Shown: piece by piece, positions 22,662-30,573 of the stretch | Layout: each line of letters starts with the position of its first letter | How positions within the stretch are numbered: position 1 is the first letter of the stretch | NCBI GenBank assembly: GCA_004963905.1 | Contig: SUGL01000006.1 | Coordinates: 115,862-179,861, forward strand | Direction: 5' to 3' | Length of the DNA: 64,000 nucleotides | Origin: Mesorhizobium sp. | Lineage (GTDB): Bacteria > Pseudomonadota > Alphaproteobacteria > Rhizobiales > Rhizobiaceae | Made by a program: the position numbers and the translations under genes | The notes under the pieces: model-generated | What the model was told of the DNA's origin: nothing | What the model saw: the letters and a program-made list of their open reading frames with translations, nothing else | Database searches by the model: none

Positions 22662-22707
22662 AACCGAATATTATTCGGTTTCGACCCATCGTTATTGAAA
22701 CGATGGG
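22662..22707 (+). other. Tandem hairpins before the DUF805 gene; the second reaches its ribosome site
   Basis: The first hairpin pairs AACCGAAT (22662-22669) with ATTCGGTT (22673-22680) over three bases and probably ends trmJ. The second pairs CCCATCGTT (22685-22693) with AACGATGGG (22699-22707) over five bases. The last three G of its right arm are part of GGGGGT (22705-22710), the Shine-Dalgarno of the ATG at 22715, so folding would hide part of the ribosome site. Confidence 0.6.
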
Positions 22708-22714
22708 GGTAGCA

Positions 22715-23317
22715 ATGTTCACGTCCAATATTGGTCGGCTGCGCTTCTTCTTCTATTCGCTCGGCTTGTTCATGGCGGAAGCGGTGGCGATCGCTCTTTG
22801 CATTGCCGCAACGGTCGGCTTTGCGGGGCTGATCAATTCGATGCCTGGGTCGTCGCGGCAAGGCCTGGCCGGCGCCGCGCTTGTCGTGTCGCTCATCTTC
22901 GTTGCATTGCGCGGCAATATCGCCTGGCGCCGCAGCCGCGATGCCGATGCTTCGGGCTGGATCCTGTGGTCCTATATCGTCTTTTCCGGCATATATGCCT
23001 TCCTGCAGGCGGGCACGCTGCTGGTCATCGATTTCGGCAATCCCGAGAGCGCGCCTCGTGGCCTGAACCTGCTCGGCCTTGCCATATTCGGCCTCTGGTG
23101 CGCGATCCTGTGGGCGAAACCCGTCGCCGGCAGCAATATCAACGAGTTGACCGAGGTTTTCGACTTCGAAGGCTCGTTGCCGGAACCGGTGCGCGCCGAG
23201 AGGACGGCGGCAAGCGTTGCTCCGGCCGCACCGCGCGCGCAAACCACGCGTGTAGCGCCGGCGCCCCAACCATTCGGCCGGCCGCGGCCCGCCGGTTTTG
23301 GCAAGCGCGGGCTCTGA
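22715..23317 (+). CDS. DUF805-like membrane protein
   Basis: A 200-residue protein with an N-terminal membrane domain of four predicted helices (from GRLRFFFYSLGLFMAEAVAI) containing the RRSRDADASGW segment that resembles the DUF805 core. It is followed by a Pro/Ala/Arg-rich, probably disordered tail of about 50 residues. The start MFTSNIGRL was chosen because GGGGGT lies just upstream; an ATG at 22703 overlaps that site. Function unknown. It lies between trmJ and murI on the same strand. Confidence 0.75.
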   Translation: MFTSNIGRLRFFFYSLGLFMAEAVAIALCIAATVGFAGLINSMPGSSRQGLAGAALVVSLIFVALRGNIAWRRSRDADASGWILWSYIVFSGIYAFLQAGTLLVIDFGNPESAPRGLNLLGLAIFGLWCAILWAKPVAGSNINELTEVFDFEGSLPEPVRAERTAASVAPAAPRAQTTRVAPAPQPFGRPRPAGFGKRGL

Positions 23318-23419
23318 GCACTGCGCAAAAGCTGCTGGCATTTGCCACTTCAAGACCATGAACGTTCAGGATAGAAGCGGCGTTGGCCAAATAAGCGGCC
23401 AGCCTCTTCCTGTGGTCGG

Positions 23420-24226
23420 ATGACAATGAGCGATCGATCAAGCCACCGCCCGATCCTGATGTTCGATTCCGGCATCGGCGGGCTGACCGTGCTGCGCGAG
23501 GCGCGGGTCCTGATGCCGGATCGTCGCTTCGTCTATGTCGCCGACGACGCGGCATTCCCCTACGGCGCGTGGGAGGAGCCGGCGCTCAAGGAACACATCC
23601 TTGCTCTGTTCGGCAAATTGCTCGACCGCCTGCAGCCGGCGATTTCGGTGATCGCTTGCAACACCGCCTCGACCCTGGTGATCGATGCGCTGCGCGAAAA
23701 GTTCCCCGGCCATCCCTTTGTCGGCACCGTGCCGGCGATCAAGCCGGCGGCCGAACGCACGCGTTCCGGCCTGGTGTCGGTGCTGGCGACGCCGGGCACG
23801 GTGAAGCGCCAATACACGCGCGACCTGATCAGCAAATGGGCGCAGAAATGCCATGTCCGCCTGGTCGGCAGCGACAGGCTGGCCGGACTGGCCGAGATCT
23901 ATATGCGCGAGGGCTTTGTCGACGAGGAGGCCGTGCGCGCCGAGATCGCGCCCTGTTTCATCGAGCGCGAGGGCAATCGCACCGACATCGTCGTGCTGGC
24001 CTGCACGCATTACCCGTTCCTCGCCAACCGTATGCGCAAGACAGCGCCTTGGCCCGTCGACTGGATCGATCCGGCGGAGGCCATCGCGCGGCGGGCCATG
24101 TCGCTGCTCGAACCCATCGGCGAGGCTTCGGGCGAGAGCGAGCCGGATGTAGCCGTCTTCACGTCGGGCAAGGTGGATTTCGCCACGAAACGGCTCATCC
24201 AGGGTTTTGGACTGGCCGCCCGCTAG
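23420..24226 (+). CDS. murI: Glutamate racemase
   Basis: A 268-residue racemase making D-glutamate for peptidoglycan in the cytoplasm. It shows the substrate motif [15 protein letters not shown], the first catalytic cysteine in [11 protein letters not shown] and the second in LACTHYPFL, which together perform the two-base reaction. Length is normal. An alternative ATG two codons downstream (23426) cannot be excluded. murI upstream of rpsD is a typical rhizobial arrangement. Confidence 0.95.
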   Translation: MTMSDRSSHRPILMFDSGIGGLTVLREARVLMPDRRFVYVADDAAFPYGAWEEPALKEHILALFGKLLDRLQPAISVIACNTASTLVIDALREKFPGHPFVGTVPAIKPAAERTRSGLVSVLATPGTVKRQYTRDLISKWAQKCHVRLVGSDRLAGLAEIYMREGFVDEEAVRAEIAPCFIEREGNRTDIVVLACTHYPFLANRMRKTAPWPVDWIDPAEAIARRAMSLLEPIGEASGESEPDVAVFTSGKVDFATKRLIQGFGLAAR

Positions 24227-24283
24227 GGTGGAACTGCGGTCCGTGGTGCGGCGTTTTCTCCTCACAACAAAGGAGGAACCGTC

Positions 24284-24466
24284 ATGCCTGCCACATCGCA
24301 AGCTCAGCAAAAGGCCGCCGGCGCGGCACTTGCGGCCAAGCGCGGCGAGATCAAGAAGAGCGAGCTCAAGGGCGCTTCGCGCGACATGTATGAATCGATG
24401 AGCGAAGAGCAGCTCGAGGAGTTCGCCGAAACCAAGCGCAAGGGCCTGCCCAACAAGAAGTCGTGA
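24284..24466 (+). CDS. DUF3008 small protein
   Basis: A 60-residue charged, soluble protein. The sequence from MPATSQAQQKAAGAAL through KSELKGASRDMYESMSEEQLEEFAETKRKGLP matches the small DUF3008 family, which has no known function. A strong ribosome site (AAAGGAGG) precedes the ATG. It is a free-standing gene after murI. Confidence 0.85.
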   Translation: MPATSQAQQKAAGAALAAKRGEIKKSELKGASRDMYESMSEEQLEEFAETKRKGLPNKKS

Positions 24467-24548
24467 GGGCTTATCTCGGGCTGCTTTCTCGGCGACCACG
24501 GGAGTGGTGCCGGCGTCTGCACGCGCCGCAGGCTATCCTGGCACGAAA

Positions 24549-24574
24549 AAGCCCGCGGGACGAACCGCGGGCTT
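24549..24574 (-). terminator. Terminator of the small secreted protein gene
   Basis: AAGCCCGCGG (24549-24558) and CCGCGGGCTT (24565-24574) form a perfect ten-base stem with a six-base loop. Read on the minus strand it is followed by TTTCGTG after the final TT, giving a short U-tract, 26 bases after the stop of the 24600-24803 gene. On the plus strand it could also end the DUF3008 transcript. Confidence 0.75.
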
Positions 24575-24599
24575 CGTTTGGATTGGATTAGGTCAGCAA

Positions 24600-24803
24600 T
24601 TACCAGCGCCACCAGCAACGCCGCACCTTGTAGCGGACGACGTGACGGTGGCCGTGCCGCCACACGACCCTTTTCTGCACCACGACGCGGCAGACCTGCC
24701 TATGGCCGTGCCAGTGCCTTGCCATCGCCGGCTCCGGCGTCATGACCGCCATCGACCCGGCCAGCACCGCAGCCCCGGTCAAGGTAAGGAAGAACTTCTT
24801 CAT
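24600..24803 (-). CDS. Secreted His/Arg/Trp-rich mini-protein
   Basis: A 67-residue protein with a clear Sec signal peptide (MKKFFLTLTGAAVLAGSM..., likely cleavage after PAMA, residue 28). The 39-residue mature part is very basic and contains ten Arg, two Lys, six His, five Trp and two Cys, ending CWWRW. A good ribosome site and a terminator frame the gene, which supports real expression. The composition suggests envelope or membrane binding, or metal binding by the His pairs. I do not recognise the family and assign no function. Confidence 0.7.
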   Translation of the reverse strand: MKKFFLTLTGAAVLAGSMAVMTPEPAMARHWHGHRQVCRVVVQKRVVWRHGHRHVVRYKVRRCWWRW

Positions 24804-24955
24804 GGGAATTCGGACTCCTCTGCTCCAGTCCCTTCATCAAAGTGTCAGGGCGAGCTATGTCCAAAACGATCGCACGCCGCCCTGATGCCGTCCGCCGGCA
24901 CCGCATGCAACGCTGAATTGTTATAGGGCTGCCGATCGTCACGCCAGTCACAAGC

Positions 24956-25109
24956 TTGACAGCAGTTAAATCTCTGTTTAACAGGCCCACCAACACCGGG
25001 TGGCGACGCCCGGTGGTTTCTTTTGCATGGACAATACCGCCGGCATGCTGGCGGTATTGTTGAAACTGACGTGTCCCGTGGGTTTTCCGTCGCGTTGCGT
25101 GGAAAACCC
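24956..25109 (+). promoter_or_regulatory. rpsD promoter region and structured 5' leader
   Basis: The 398-base stretch before rpsD (24804-25201) has no gene but strong structure. A TTGACA (24956-24961) lies 17 bases before TAACAG (24979-24984), with GTTAAA/TTTAAC palindromic arms between them. Three hairpins follow. The first is CACCGGG/CCCGGTG (24994-25015), capped by GCGA and followed by GTTTCTTTT like a terminator. The second is a perfect 11-base stem ACAATACCGCC/GGCGGTATTGT (25031-25060). The third is a perfect nine-base stem GGGTTTTCC/GGAAAACCC (25080-25109). rpsD starts 92 bases later. S4 autoregulation is a possible role, not shown. Confidence 0.55.
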
Positions 25110-25201
25110 TGTCAGGTCTCGAAAACGGAGGCCAGAGGAGGGCGCGTTTCCTTCGCCCGGAGCCATGGGGTTCCGGGTATATTGTTTTGAAAGGGAATGC
25201 G

Positions 25202-25819
25202 ATGAGCAAGCGCGAATCCGCGAAATACAAGATCGATCGCCGTCTTGGCGAAAACATCTGGGGCCGCCCGAAGTCCCCGGTCAACAAGCGTGAATACGGC
25301 CCCGGCCAGCACGGTCAGCGCCGCAAGGGCAAGCTTTCCGACTTCGGCCTGCAGCTGCGCGCCAAGCAGAAGCTCAAGGGCTACTATGGCGACGTTTCGG
25401 AAAAGCAGTTCCGCAAGGTCTATGAGGAGGCCAACCGCCGCAAGGGCGACACTTCCGAGAACCTGATCGGCCTGCTGGAGTCACGCCTCGACGCGATCGT
25501 CTATCGCGCCAAGTTCGTGCCGACCATCTTCGCCGCACGTCAGTTCGTCAACCACGGCCACGTCAACGTCAACGGCAAGCGCGTCAACATCGGCTCGTAC
25601 CGCTGCAAGCCGGGCGACGTCATCGAGGTGCGCGAGAAGTCGAAGCAGCTCGTCATCGTGCTGGAATCGGTCGGTCTGGCCGAGCGCGACGTGCCGGACT
25701 ATATCGAGGCCGACCACAACAAGATGACCGCGACCTACGGCCGCGTTCCCGGTCTCTCGGACGTGCCGTTCGCCGTCCAGATGGAACCGAACCTGGTCGT
25801 CGAATTTTATTCGCGCTGA
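25202..25819 (+). CDS. rpsD: 30S ribosomal protein S4
   Basis: A 205-residue primary 16S rRNA-binding protein. The start [26 protein letters not shown] is the typical alphaproteobacterial form, and the S4 RNA-binding motif [28 protein letters not shown] is intact. The ATG is preceded by GAAAGGGAATGCG; an ATG five codons upstream is not preferred. The gene stands alone with its own leader and terminator rather than in the alpha operon. Confidence 0.98.
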   Translation: MSKRESAKYKIDRRLGENIWGRPKSPVNKREYGPGQHGQRRKGKLSDFGLQLRAKQKLKGYYGDVSEKQFRKVYEEANRRKGDTSENLIGLLESRLDAIVYRAKFVPTIFAARQFVNHGHVNVNGKRVNIGSYRCKPGDVIEVREKSKQLVIVLESVGLAERDVPDYIEADHNKMTATYGRVPGLSDVPFAVQMEPNLVVEFYSR

Positions 25820-25844
25820 CCGGAATTCTATCGCCAGGCAATCG

Positions 25845-25873
25845 AAGGCCGCCCTCGAGGCGGCCTTTTCTTT
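25845..25873 (+). terminator. rpsD terminator
   Basis: AAGGCCGCC (25845-25853) and GGCGGCCTT (25859-25867) form a nine-base stem over five bases, followed by TTTCTTT. This is a classic intrinsic terminator 25 bases after the rpsD stop. Confidence 0.9.
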
Positions 25874-25927
25874 GCCCGCCAGGTCCGCTAATCCGGGCGA
25901 CAAGAAAGAACGTGGGGCATACGCGCC

Positions 25928-26839
25928 ATGAATATGCTGCCAGATGCCAAATCACTTGGCGTCAAATCGCTCGAACCGATCGCCGACGAGGAAGAGGGCG
26001 GCTTTCATCCGCTGTTTCGCGACGTGCCGACCTCGGTCGAGTTCAACAAGCTGCGCAAGCGGCTCTTGCGGCTCACCCGCCAGGCGATTGAGGATTTCGC
26101 CATGGTGAAGCCCGGCGAGCGCTGGCTGGTGGCGCTCTCGGGCGGCAAGGATTCGTATGGCCTGCTTGCCCTGCTGCTTGACCTCAAATGGCGCGGCCTG
26201 CTGCCGGTCGAGCTGCTCGCCTGCAATCTCGACCAGGGCCAGCCGAATTTTCCAAAACACATCCTGCCGGATTATCTCAGCGCCAACGGCATCGCGCACC
26301 GCATCGAGTACCAGGACACCTATTCGGTGGTCACCGACAAGCTGCCCGAGGGCAGCACCTATTGCTCGCTCTGCTCGCGGCTGAGGCGCGGTCATCTCTA
26401 CCGCATCGCGCGCGAGGAGGGGTGCGCCGCCCTGGTGCTCGGCCACCACCGCGAGGACATCCTCGAGACCTTCTTCATGAATCTGTTCCATGGCGGTCGT
26501 CTCGCCGCCATGCCGCCCAAGCTGATCAACGACGGGGGCGACGTGATGGTGCTGCGCCCGCTCGCCTATTGTGCCGAGGTCGATCTCGAGAAATTCGCCG
26601 GCGCGATGAAATTCCCGATCATCCCTTGCGACCTCTGCGGCAGCCAGGAAGGGCTGCAGCGCAACGCCATGAAGGCGATGCTCGACGACATCGAGAAACG
26701 CATGCCCGGCCGCAAGGACACGATGATCCGCGCCATGACCAATGTGCGGCCCTCGCACCTGCTCGACCGAAAACTGTTCGACTTCGCCGCGCTCGATCAG
26801 CGCCTCACCACAGGGCAAGACGTTTCCGATGACATTTGA
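25928..26839 (+). CDS. ttcA: tRNA 2-thiocytidine(32) synthetase TtcA
   Basis: A 303-residue PP-loop ATPase that thiolates cytidine 32 of tRNA and needs a [4Fe-4S] cluster. It has the PP-loop SGGKDS (residues 71-76), the cysteine pair CSLC (146 and 149) and the third cluster ligand in [13 protein letters not shown] (234/237). The N-terminal ~35 residues are an extension. It overlaps the next gene by 11 bases. Its cluster requirement connects it to the suf system in this window. Confidence 0.93.
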   Translation: MNMLPDAKSLGVKSLEPIADEEEGGFHPLFRDVPTSVEFNKLRKRLLRLTRQAIEDFAMVKPGERWLVALSGGKDSYGLLALLLDLKWRGLLPVELLACNLDQGQPNFPKHILPDYLSANGIAHRIEYQDTYSVVTDKLPEGSTYCSLCSRLRRGHLYRIAREEGCAALVLGHHREDILETFFMNLFHGGRLAAMPPKLINDGGDVMVLRPLAYCAEVDLEKFAGAMKFPIIPCDLCGSQEGLQRNAMKAMLDDIEKRMPGRKDTMIRAMTNVRPSHLLDRKLFDFAALDQRLTTGQDVSDDI

Positions 26840-27656
26840 CGACCGCGCGATCGACTGGCTGGCCGACCTTCTCGCCGACGCAGCCACGGCCGAAATCATG
26901 CCGCGCTTCCGCCGGCTGGGCGAGGGCGATGTCCGCCAGAAGACCTCGGCCGTCGATCTGGTGACCGAGGCGGACGTCAATGCCGAAAGGCTGATCACCG
27001 CCAGGCTGCGCGAGCGCTATCCCTCGGCGATGATCGTCGGCGAGGAGGCCTGCTCCGACGATCCGACCCTGCTCGCCGGTCTCGGCGACGCCGCGCTTGG
27101 CTTCGTCATCGATCCGGTCGACGGCACCTTCAATTTCGCCTCGGGCGTGCCGCTGTTCGGCGTCATGCTGGGCGTCGTCGTCAAAGGCGAGACGGTTGCC
27201 GGCATTATCCACGATCCGGTCGGCAAGGACTGGCTGATCGGCGCCAGGGGCGCGGGCAGCCATATCCGCCACGCGCATGGCGCGCTGGAGAAGGTGCGGG
27301 TCGCCGAGCCGGCGCCGATCTCTGAAATGACGGGTGCCGTGTCCTGGCAGTATCTCAAGGAGCCGGACAGGTCGCGGCTTGCGCGTAACCATACCAAGGC
27401 GCTGTCGCAGTTCGGCTACCGCTGCGCCGCGCACGAATACCGGCTGCTGGCGAGCGGCCACGCGCATTTCGTCGTCTACAACAAGCTGATGCCGTGGGAT
27501 CACCTTGCGGGCGTGTTGATCCATCAGGAGGCCGGCGGCTATGCCGCGCGCATCGACGGCGATCCTTACCTGCCGTCGCATATCGATGGCGGGCTGCTCG
27601 TCGCGCCGGACAAGAACTGCTGGCAGGAGCTACGCCGCGAGCTCTGGGCCGACTAA
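26829..27656 (+). CDS. Inositol monophosphatase family protein
   Basis: A 275-residue Mg-dependent phosphatase. The metal-binding motifs are present: GEEACSD (residues 71-77), [13 protein letters not shown] (from 94) and the C-terminal [15 protein letters not shown]. These serve inositol monophosphate, histidinol phosphate or similar substrates, and sequence alone does not decide. The ATG lies inside the end of ttcA, so the two genes are translationally coupled. A RIME-like repeat follows. Confidence 0.9.
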   Translation: MTFDDRAIDWLADLLADAATAEIMPRFRRLGEGDVRQKTSAVDLVTEADVNAERLITARLRERYPSAMIVGEEACSDDPTLLAGLGDAALGFVIDPVDGTFNFASGVPLFGVMLGVVVKGETVAGIIHDPVGKDWLIGARGAGSHIRHAHGALEKVRVAEPAPISEMTGAVSWQYLKEPDRSRLARNHTKALSQFGYRCAAHEYRLLASGHAHFVVYNKLMPWDHLAGVLIHQEAGGYAARIDGDPYLPSHIDGGLLVAPDKNCWQELRRELWAD

Positions 27657-27666
27657 GGTGGCCACC

Positions 27667-27774
27667 TTAAAGCGCGTCGCGATCTTTCAGATTCGCTCGG
27701 TGCGCTTTAGGGTTTTGATTTTGCGCATGTCTTTATCCCGAAACCGGTTCCCACTTTCGGGAGACATGCTTTAG
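27667..27774. repeat. RIME-like two-palindrome intergenic repeat, copy 1
   Basis: A 108-base element with a first imperfect palindrome (TAAAGCGC ... GCGCTTTA) and a second (GCATGTCT ... AGACATGC) joined by a T-rich linker GGTTTTGATTTT. A close relative with the same layout lies at 54153-54262. This resembles the rhizobial intergenic mosaic element RIME. It sits between converging gene ends and could act as a two-way terminator. Confidence 0.75.
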
Positions 27775-27780
27775 GCTGAA

Positions 27781-29025
27781 TCACACCGGCGGATTGTGGG
27801 GCTGGAACAGCCGTCCGCGCTCGGCGACCAGGATCATCAGCAGAGCCGCGACGGAGACGCTGCAGAAGCCGGCCGCCAGGGGCGTGACCGTGCCGTTATA
27901 GGCCTGGCCGATCAGCGTACCGAGGAGGCCGCCGAGAAAGGTCTGCATGAAGCCGAGGATGGACGACGCCGTGCCGGCGAGCTCGCCGAGCGGCTCCATC
28001 GCGAGCGCGTTGAAATTCGCGCCGAGGCAGCCGAACGGCACCATCGCGCCGGCGAAGAAGGCGATGAACAGCCAGAGCGGCATCTGCATTTCGAGCGAGA
28101 CGACGAGCCAGATCAGGCTGATGGCGAGGAAGAGCAGCAGCGCGCTTTGCGACAGTCTGCGCATGCCGATCCTGCCGACGAGGCGCGCGTTGAGGAAGTT
28201 CGAGAAGGCGAGCACGCCGGCAACGCCGGCGAAGATCAGCGGGAACAGCTCGCCGACATGGAAGACGTCGAGATAGATCTGCTGCGCCGAATTGATGAAG
28301 CCGAACATGGCGCCGAAGATGAAGGTGCTGGCGAAGGCATAGCAAAGCGCGATGCGGTTGGTGAGCACGATGCGGAAGCCGCCGACAACCGCATTGACCG
28401 TCAGCGGACGGCGGTATTCAGGATGCAGCGTCTCCGGCAGGCGCAGCAGCGACCACGCCGATACGATCAGCGCGCCGACGGCCATGGTGACGAAGATCCA
28501 GTGCCATGTGGCGAAGAGCATGATGAACTGGCCGATGCCGGGCGCGACGACCGGGATCGCCATGAACACCATGAAGATCAGCGACATCACCTCGGCCATG
28601 CGCCGGCCTTCGAAGGTGTCGCGCACGATCGAAACGGCGATGACGCGCGTCGCCGCGGCGCCGAGGCCCTGCACGACACGGCAGGCGAGCAGGATGGCGA
28701 AGGTTGGAGCAACAGCGGCAGCGGCCACCGCCGCGACATAGATGATCAGGCCGGCGACCAGAGGCGCGCGGCGGCCGAACCGGTCGGAGATCGGTCCGAA
28801 GAAGAGCTGCCCGGTGCCGAAGCCGAGGATGTAGGCAGTGATGACGTATTGGCGGTGGTTTTCGTTCTCGACGCCGAGCGAGGCGCCGATCTGCTGCAAC
28901 GCCGGCAGCATGATGTCGATGGCCAGAGAGTTGAGCGCCATCAGCGCCGCGCAAAGCGCAATGAATTCCCAGCGCGGAATGGGCAAGCTGCTTGCCGATT
29001 GCTGCGCCACTACCTGCTTGTCCAC
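27781..29025 (-). CDS. Bcr/CflA-type MFS drug exporter
   Basis: A 414-residue, 12-helix major facilitator transporter in the inner membrane. The motif between helices 2 and 3 is GPISDRFGRRAPLVAG, and the helix 4-5 region RVVQGLGAAATRVIAVSIVRD is typical of the Bcr/CflA multidrug subfamily (proton antiport). Helix 1 holds NSLAIDIMLPALQQI, also characteristic. The first ~15 residues are cytoplasmic. No regulator is adjacent; a repeat lies at the 3' end. Confidence 0.9.
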   Translation of the reverse strand: MDKQVVAQQSASSLPIPRWEFIALCAALMALNSLAIDIMLPALQQIGASLGVENENHRQYVITAYILGFGTGQLFFGPISDRFGRRAPLVAGLIIYVAAVAAAAVAPTFAILLACRVVQGLGAAATRVIAVSIVRDTFEGRRMAEVMSLIFMVFMAIPVVAPGIGQFIMLFATWHWIFVTMAVGALIVSAWSLLRLPETLHPEYRRPLTVNAVVGGFRIVLTNRIALCYAFASTFIFGAMFGFINSAQQIYLDVFHVGELFPLIFAGVAGVLAFSNFLNARLVGRIGMRRLSQSALLLFLAISLIWLVVSLEMQMPLWLFIAFFAGAMVPFGCLGANFNALAMEPLGELAGTASSILGFMQTFLGGLLGTLIGQAYNGTVTPLAAGFCSVSVAALLMILVAERGRLFQPHNPPV

Positions 29026-29133
29026 GGCAAAATCCGATCATTCAAACGAATGTGCGCCGGTTGACCGGCGCATCGGTTCGTCCTGTTCCCGTGCTCGGGA
29101 ACTACAATGCCGAGGTGGGGGCGGCCCCGGAAG

Positions 29134-29209
29134 TCTTGTTCAACGCAATCCCGGACGCAAAATGCTGCGCACTTTTCCTGGAATTGCTTGGCCGGCTGGG
29201 CAGCCGGCC
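29134..29209. repeat. Half RIME-like repeat plus a GGCCGGCT hairpin
   Basis: Bases 29134-29188 are closely similar to the second half of the element at 58115-58215, sharing the TCTTGTT start, CGCAAT-CC-GGACG-AAAA and CACTTTTCCTGGAATTGCT. Immediately after, GGCCGGCT (29190-29197) pairs with AGCCGGCC (29202-29209) over four bases, just past the grxD stop on its strand. The pair probably ends the bolA-grxD transcript. Nothing else is seen in the 193-base gap. Confidence 0.65.
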
Positions 29210-29218
29210 GCCGTTCAA

Positions 29219-29554
29219 TCAGGCGGCGCCTTTGACGCTGACGCCCTTCTCGACCAGGAAATCCTGCAATTCGCCGGCCTGGAACATCTCGCGCACGATG
29301 TCGCAACCGCCGACGAACTCGCCCTTGACGTAAAGCTGAGGAATGGTTGGCCAGTTGGAATAATCCTTGATGCCCTGGCGCAGCTCGGCGGAGGTCAGCA
29401 CGTTCACGCCTTTGTAGTCGACCCCGACATAGTCGAGGATCTGCACCACCTGGCCGGAAAAGCCGCACTGCGGGAAGCCTGGCGTGCCCTTCATGAAGAG
29501 CACCACGTCATTGCTCTTCACTTCGCTGTCGATGTAGTCGTTGATGCCACTCAT
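29219..29554 (-). CDS. grxD: Monothiol glutaredoxin Grx4/GrxD
   Basis: A 111-residue CGFS monothiol glutaredoxin. The active site is [10 protein letters not shown] with Cys30, and the glutathione-binding [19 protein letters not shown] follows. Such proteins carry a [2Fe-2S] cluster and, together with BolA, take part in cluster delivery and iron sensing. The start MSGINDYID is chosen; the frame is open 44 codons further upstream. bolA lies directly upstream on the same strand. Confidence 0.95.
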   Translation of the reverse strand: MSGINDYIDSEVKSNDVVLFMKGTPGFPQCGFSGQVVQILDYVGVDYKGVNVLTSAELRQGIKDYSNWPTIPQLYVKGEFVGGCDIVREMFQAGELQDFLVEKGVSVKGAA

Positions 29555-29701
29555 GGGGAATCCTTTCACGCCTGTGGGAGTCAGGCTCGAAGCATGTCCA
29601 TCAAATAAACCCATAGGTTGGCTGAAACAAGACGTTAGCCGCGACGCCAGCGGAATGGCGCAAGGGATAACGCGATTTTGGGCCAAACCTGAGTGGCGCG
29701 C

Positions 29702-29935
29702 TCAATCCGGAACGCTGGTCTGCAGGGCAAGCGCATGCAGCACGCCGCCCATATTGCCCTTCAGCGCGTCATAGACCATCTGGTGCTGCTGCACCCGGCT
29801 TTTGCCGCGGAAGCTTTCGGCCACCACCTCGGCCGCGTAGTGGTCGCCGTCGCCGGCCAGATCGCGAATCGTCACCTTGGCGTCCGGAATGCCTTCCTTG
29901 ATCAGCCGTTCGATGTCGCGCGCGTCCATTGCCAT
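29702..29935 (-). CDS. bolA: BolA family protein
   Basis: A 77-residue BolA-like protein with the family sequence IKEGIPDAKVTIRDLAGDGDHYAAEVVAESFRGKSRVQQHQMVYDAL. The histidine in SRVQQHQMVYD is the usual ligand shared with a CGFS glutaredoxin in BolA-Grx complexes, consistent with grxD lying 147 bases downstream. The start could be either of two ATGs two codons apart; the outer one has AGGAT upstream. Confidence 0.93.
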   Translation of the reverse strand: MAMDARDIERLIKEGIPDAKVTIRDLAGDGDHYAAEVVAESFRGKSRVQQHQMVYDALKGNMGGVLHALALQTSVPD

Positions 29936-30048
29936 GACAAAAGATCCTGTTTTCGAGCGGGGGAGCGGTGCAGCCCGTACGATGAGAGTCGGGATAAGCG
30001 TAGAGCCTTTCTGGTCCGGATTGAAGCCGTTCCGTCCATGGCGAGGAC

Positions 30049-30573
30049 TCATGGAACGATCTGATCCGGGAGGGTGGCATCGCCGGCGGGCACGTCCTCA
30101 CGCGTCGAATAGGCGCGACCGAGACTGAAGGTCAGCACATAAAGCGGAATGTTGATCGCGATATTGATAACGGGCAAGTAACTCGTCCACTGCCAGACCG
30201 GAGAGAAAAACGGCTGGCCGTAGCCGTCGCACATGAGCGAGGAGCCATACGCCCAAAGCGCTCCGACGACGATCGTAACGGCGAACAGCTTGACGCAGGT
30301 CGCGATATGCCTGGCTCGAGCCGGCTCCGGCAAAAGCCGTTCCCAGAGGACCAAGCACAGTATCGGAACCGCGTAGACGAGACCCTGAACGGCCAGCATC
30401 GGGAGGGTGGCGTTGGCCGCAGCAAGAAACTCCGCTCGCGTTTCGAGCCGCGGACAGACCTCGCTCGAGGTCGTCGACAGCAGCAGAAAGACGAACGGGC
30501 CGAGAAACCAGAAAAAGAACAGGGACGGCCAGAAGACGACTGCAAGCAGCGCCCGGGCCGCCAGCCTGGTCAA
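30049..30573 (-). CDS. Hypothetical four-helix membrane protein
   Basis: A 174-residue open frame with four predicted hydrophobic segments (starting [27 protein letters not shown]) and no recognised domain. The likely start is a TTG that overlaps the purL stop (TTGA), giving coupling to purL; no better start is seen near. Cysteines in SSEVCPRLE and SSLMCDGYG could form a periplasmic disulfide. I do not recognise the family. Codon use looks like that of its neighbours. Confidence 0.55.
   Translation of the reverse strand: MTRLAARALLAVVFWPSLFFFWFLGPFVFLLLSTTSSEVCPRLETRAEFLAAANATLPMLAVQGLVYAVPILCLVLWERLLPEPARARHIATCVKLFAVTIVVGALWAYGSSLMCDGYGQPFFSPVWQWTSYLPVINIAINIPLYVLTFSLGRAYSTREDVPAGDATLPDQIVP

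Noticed and set aside
24994-25015. Reading the first rpsD-leader hairpin as the terminator of a small RNA upstream
   Set aside because: The best promoter-like sequence begins at 24956, too close to give a meaningful separate RNA; leader structure of rpsD is the simpler reading, although it is not excluded.
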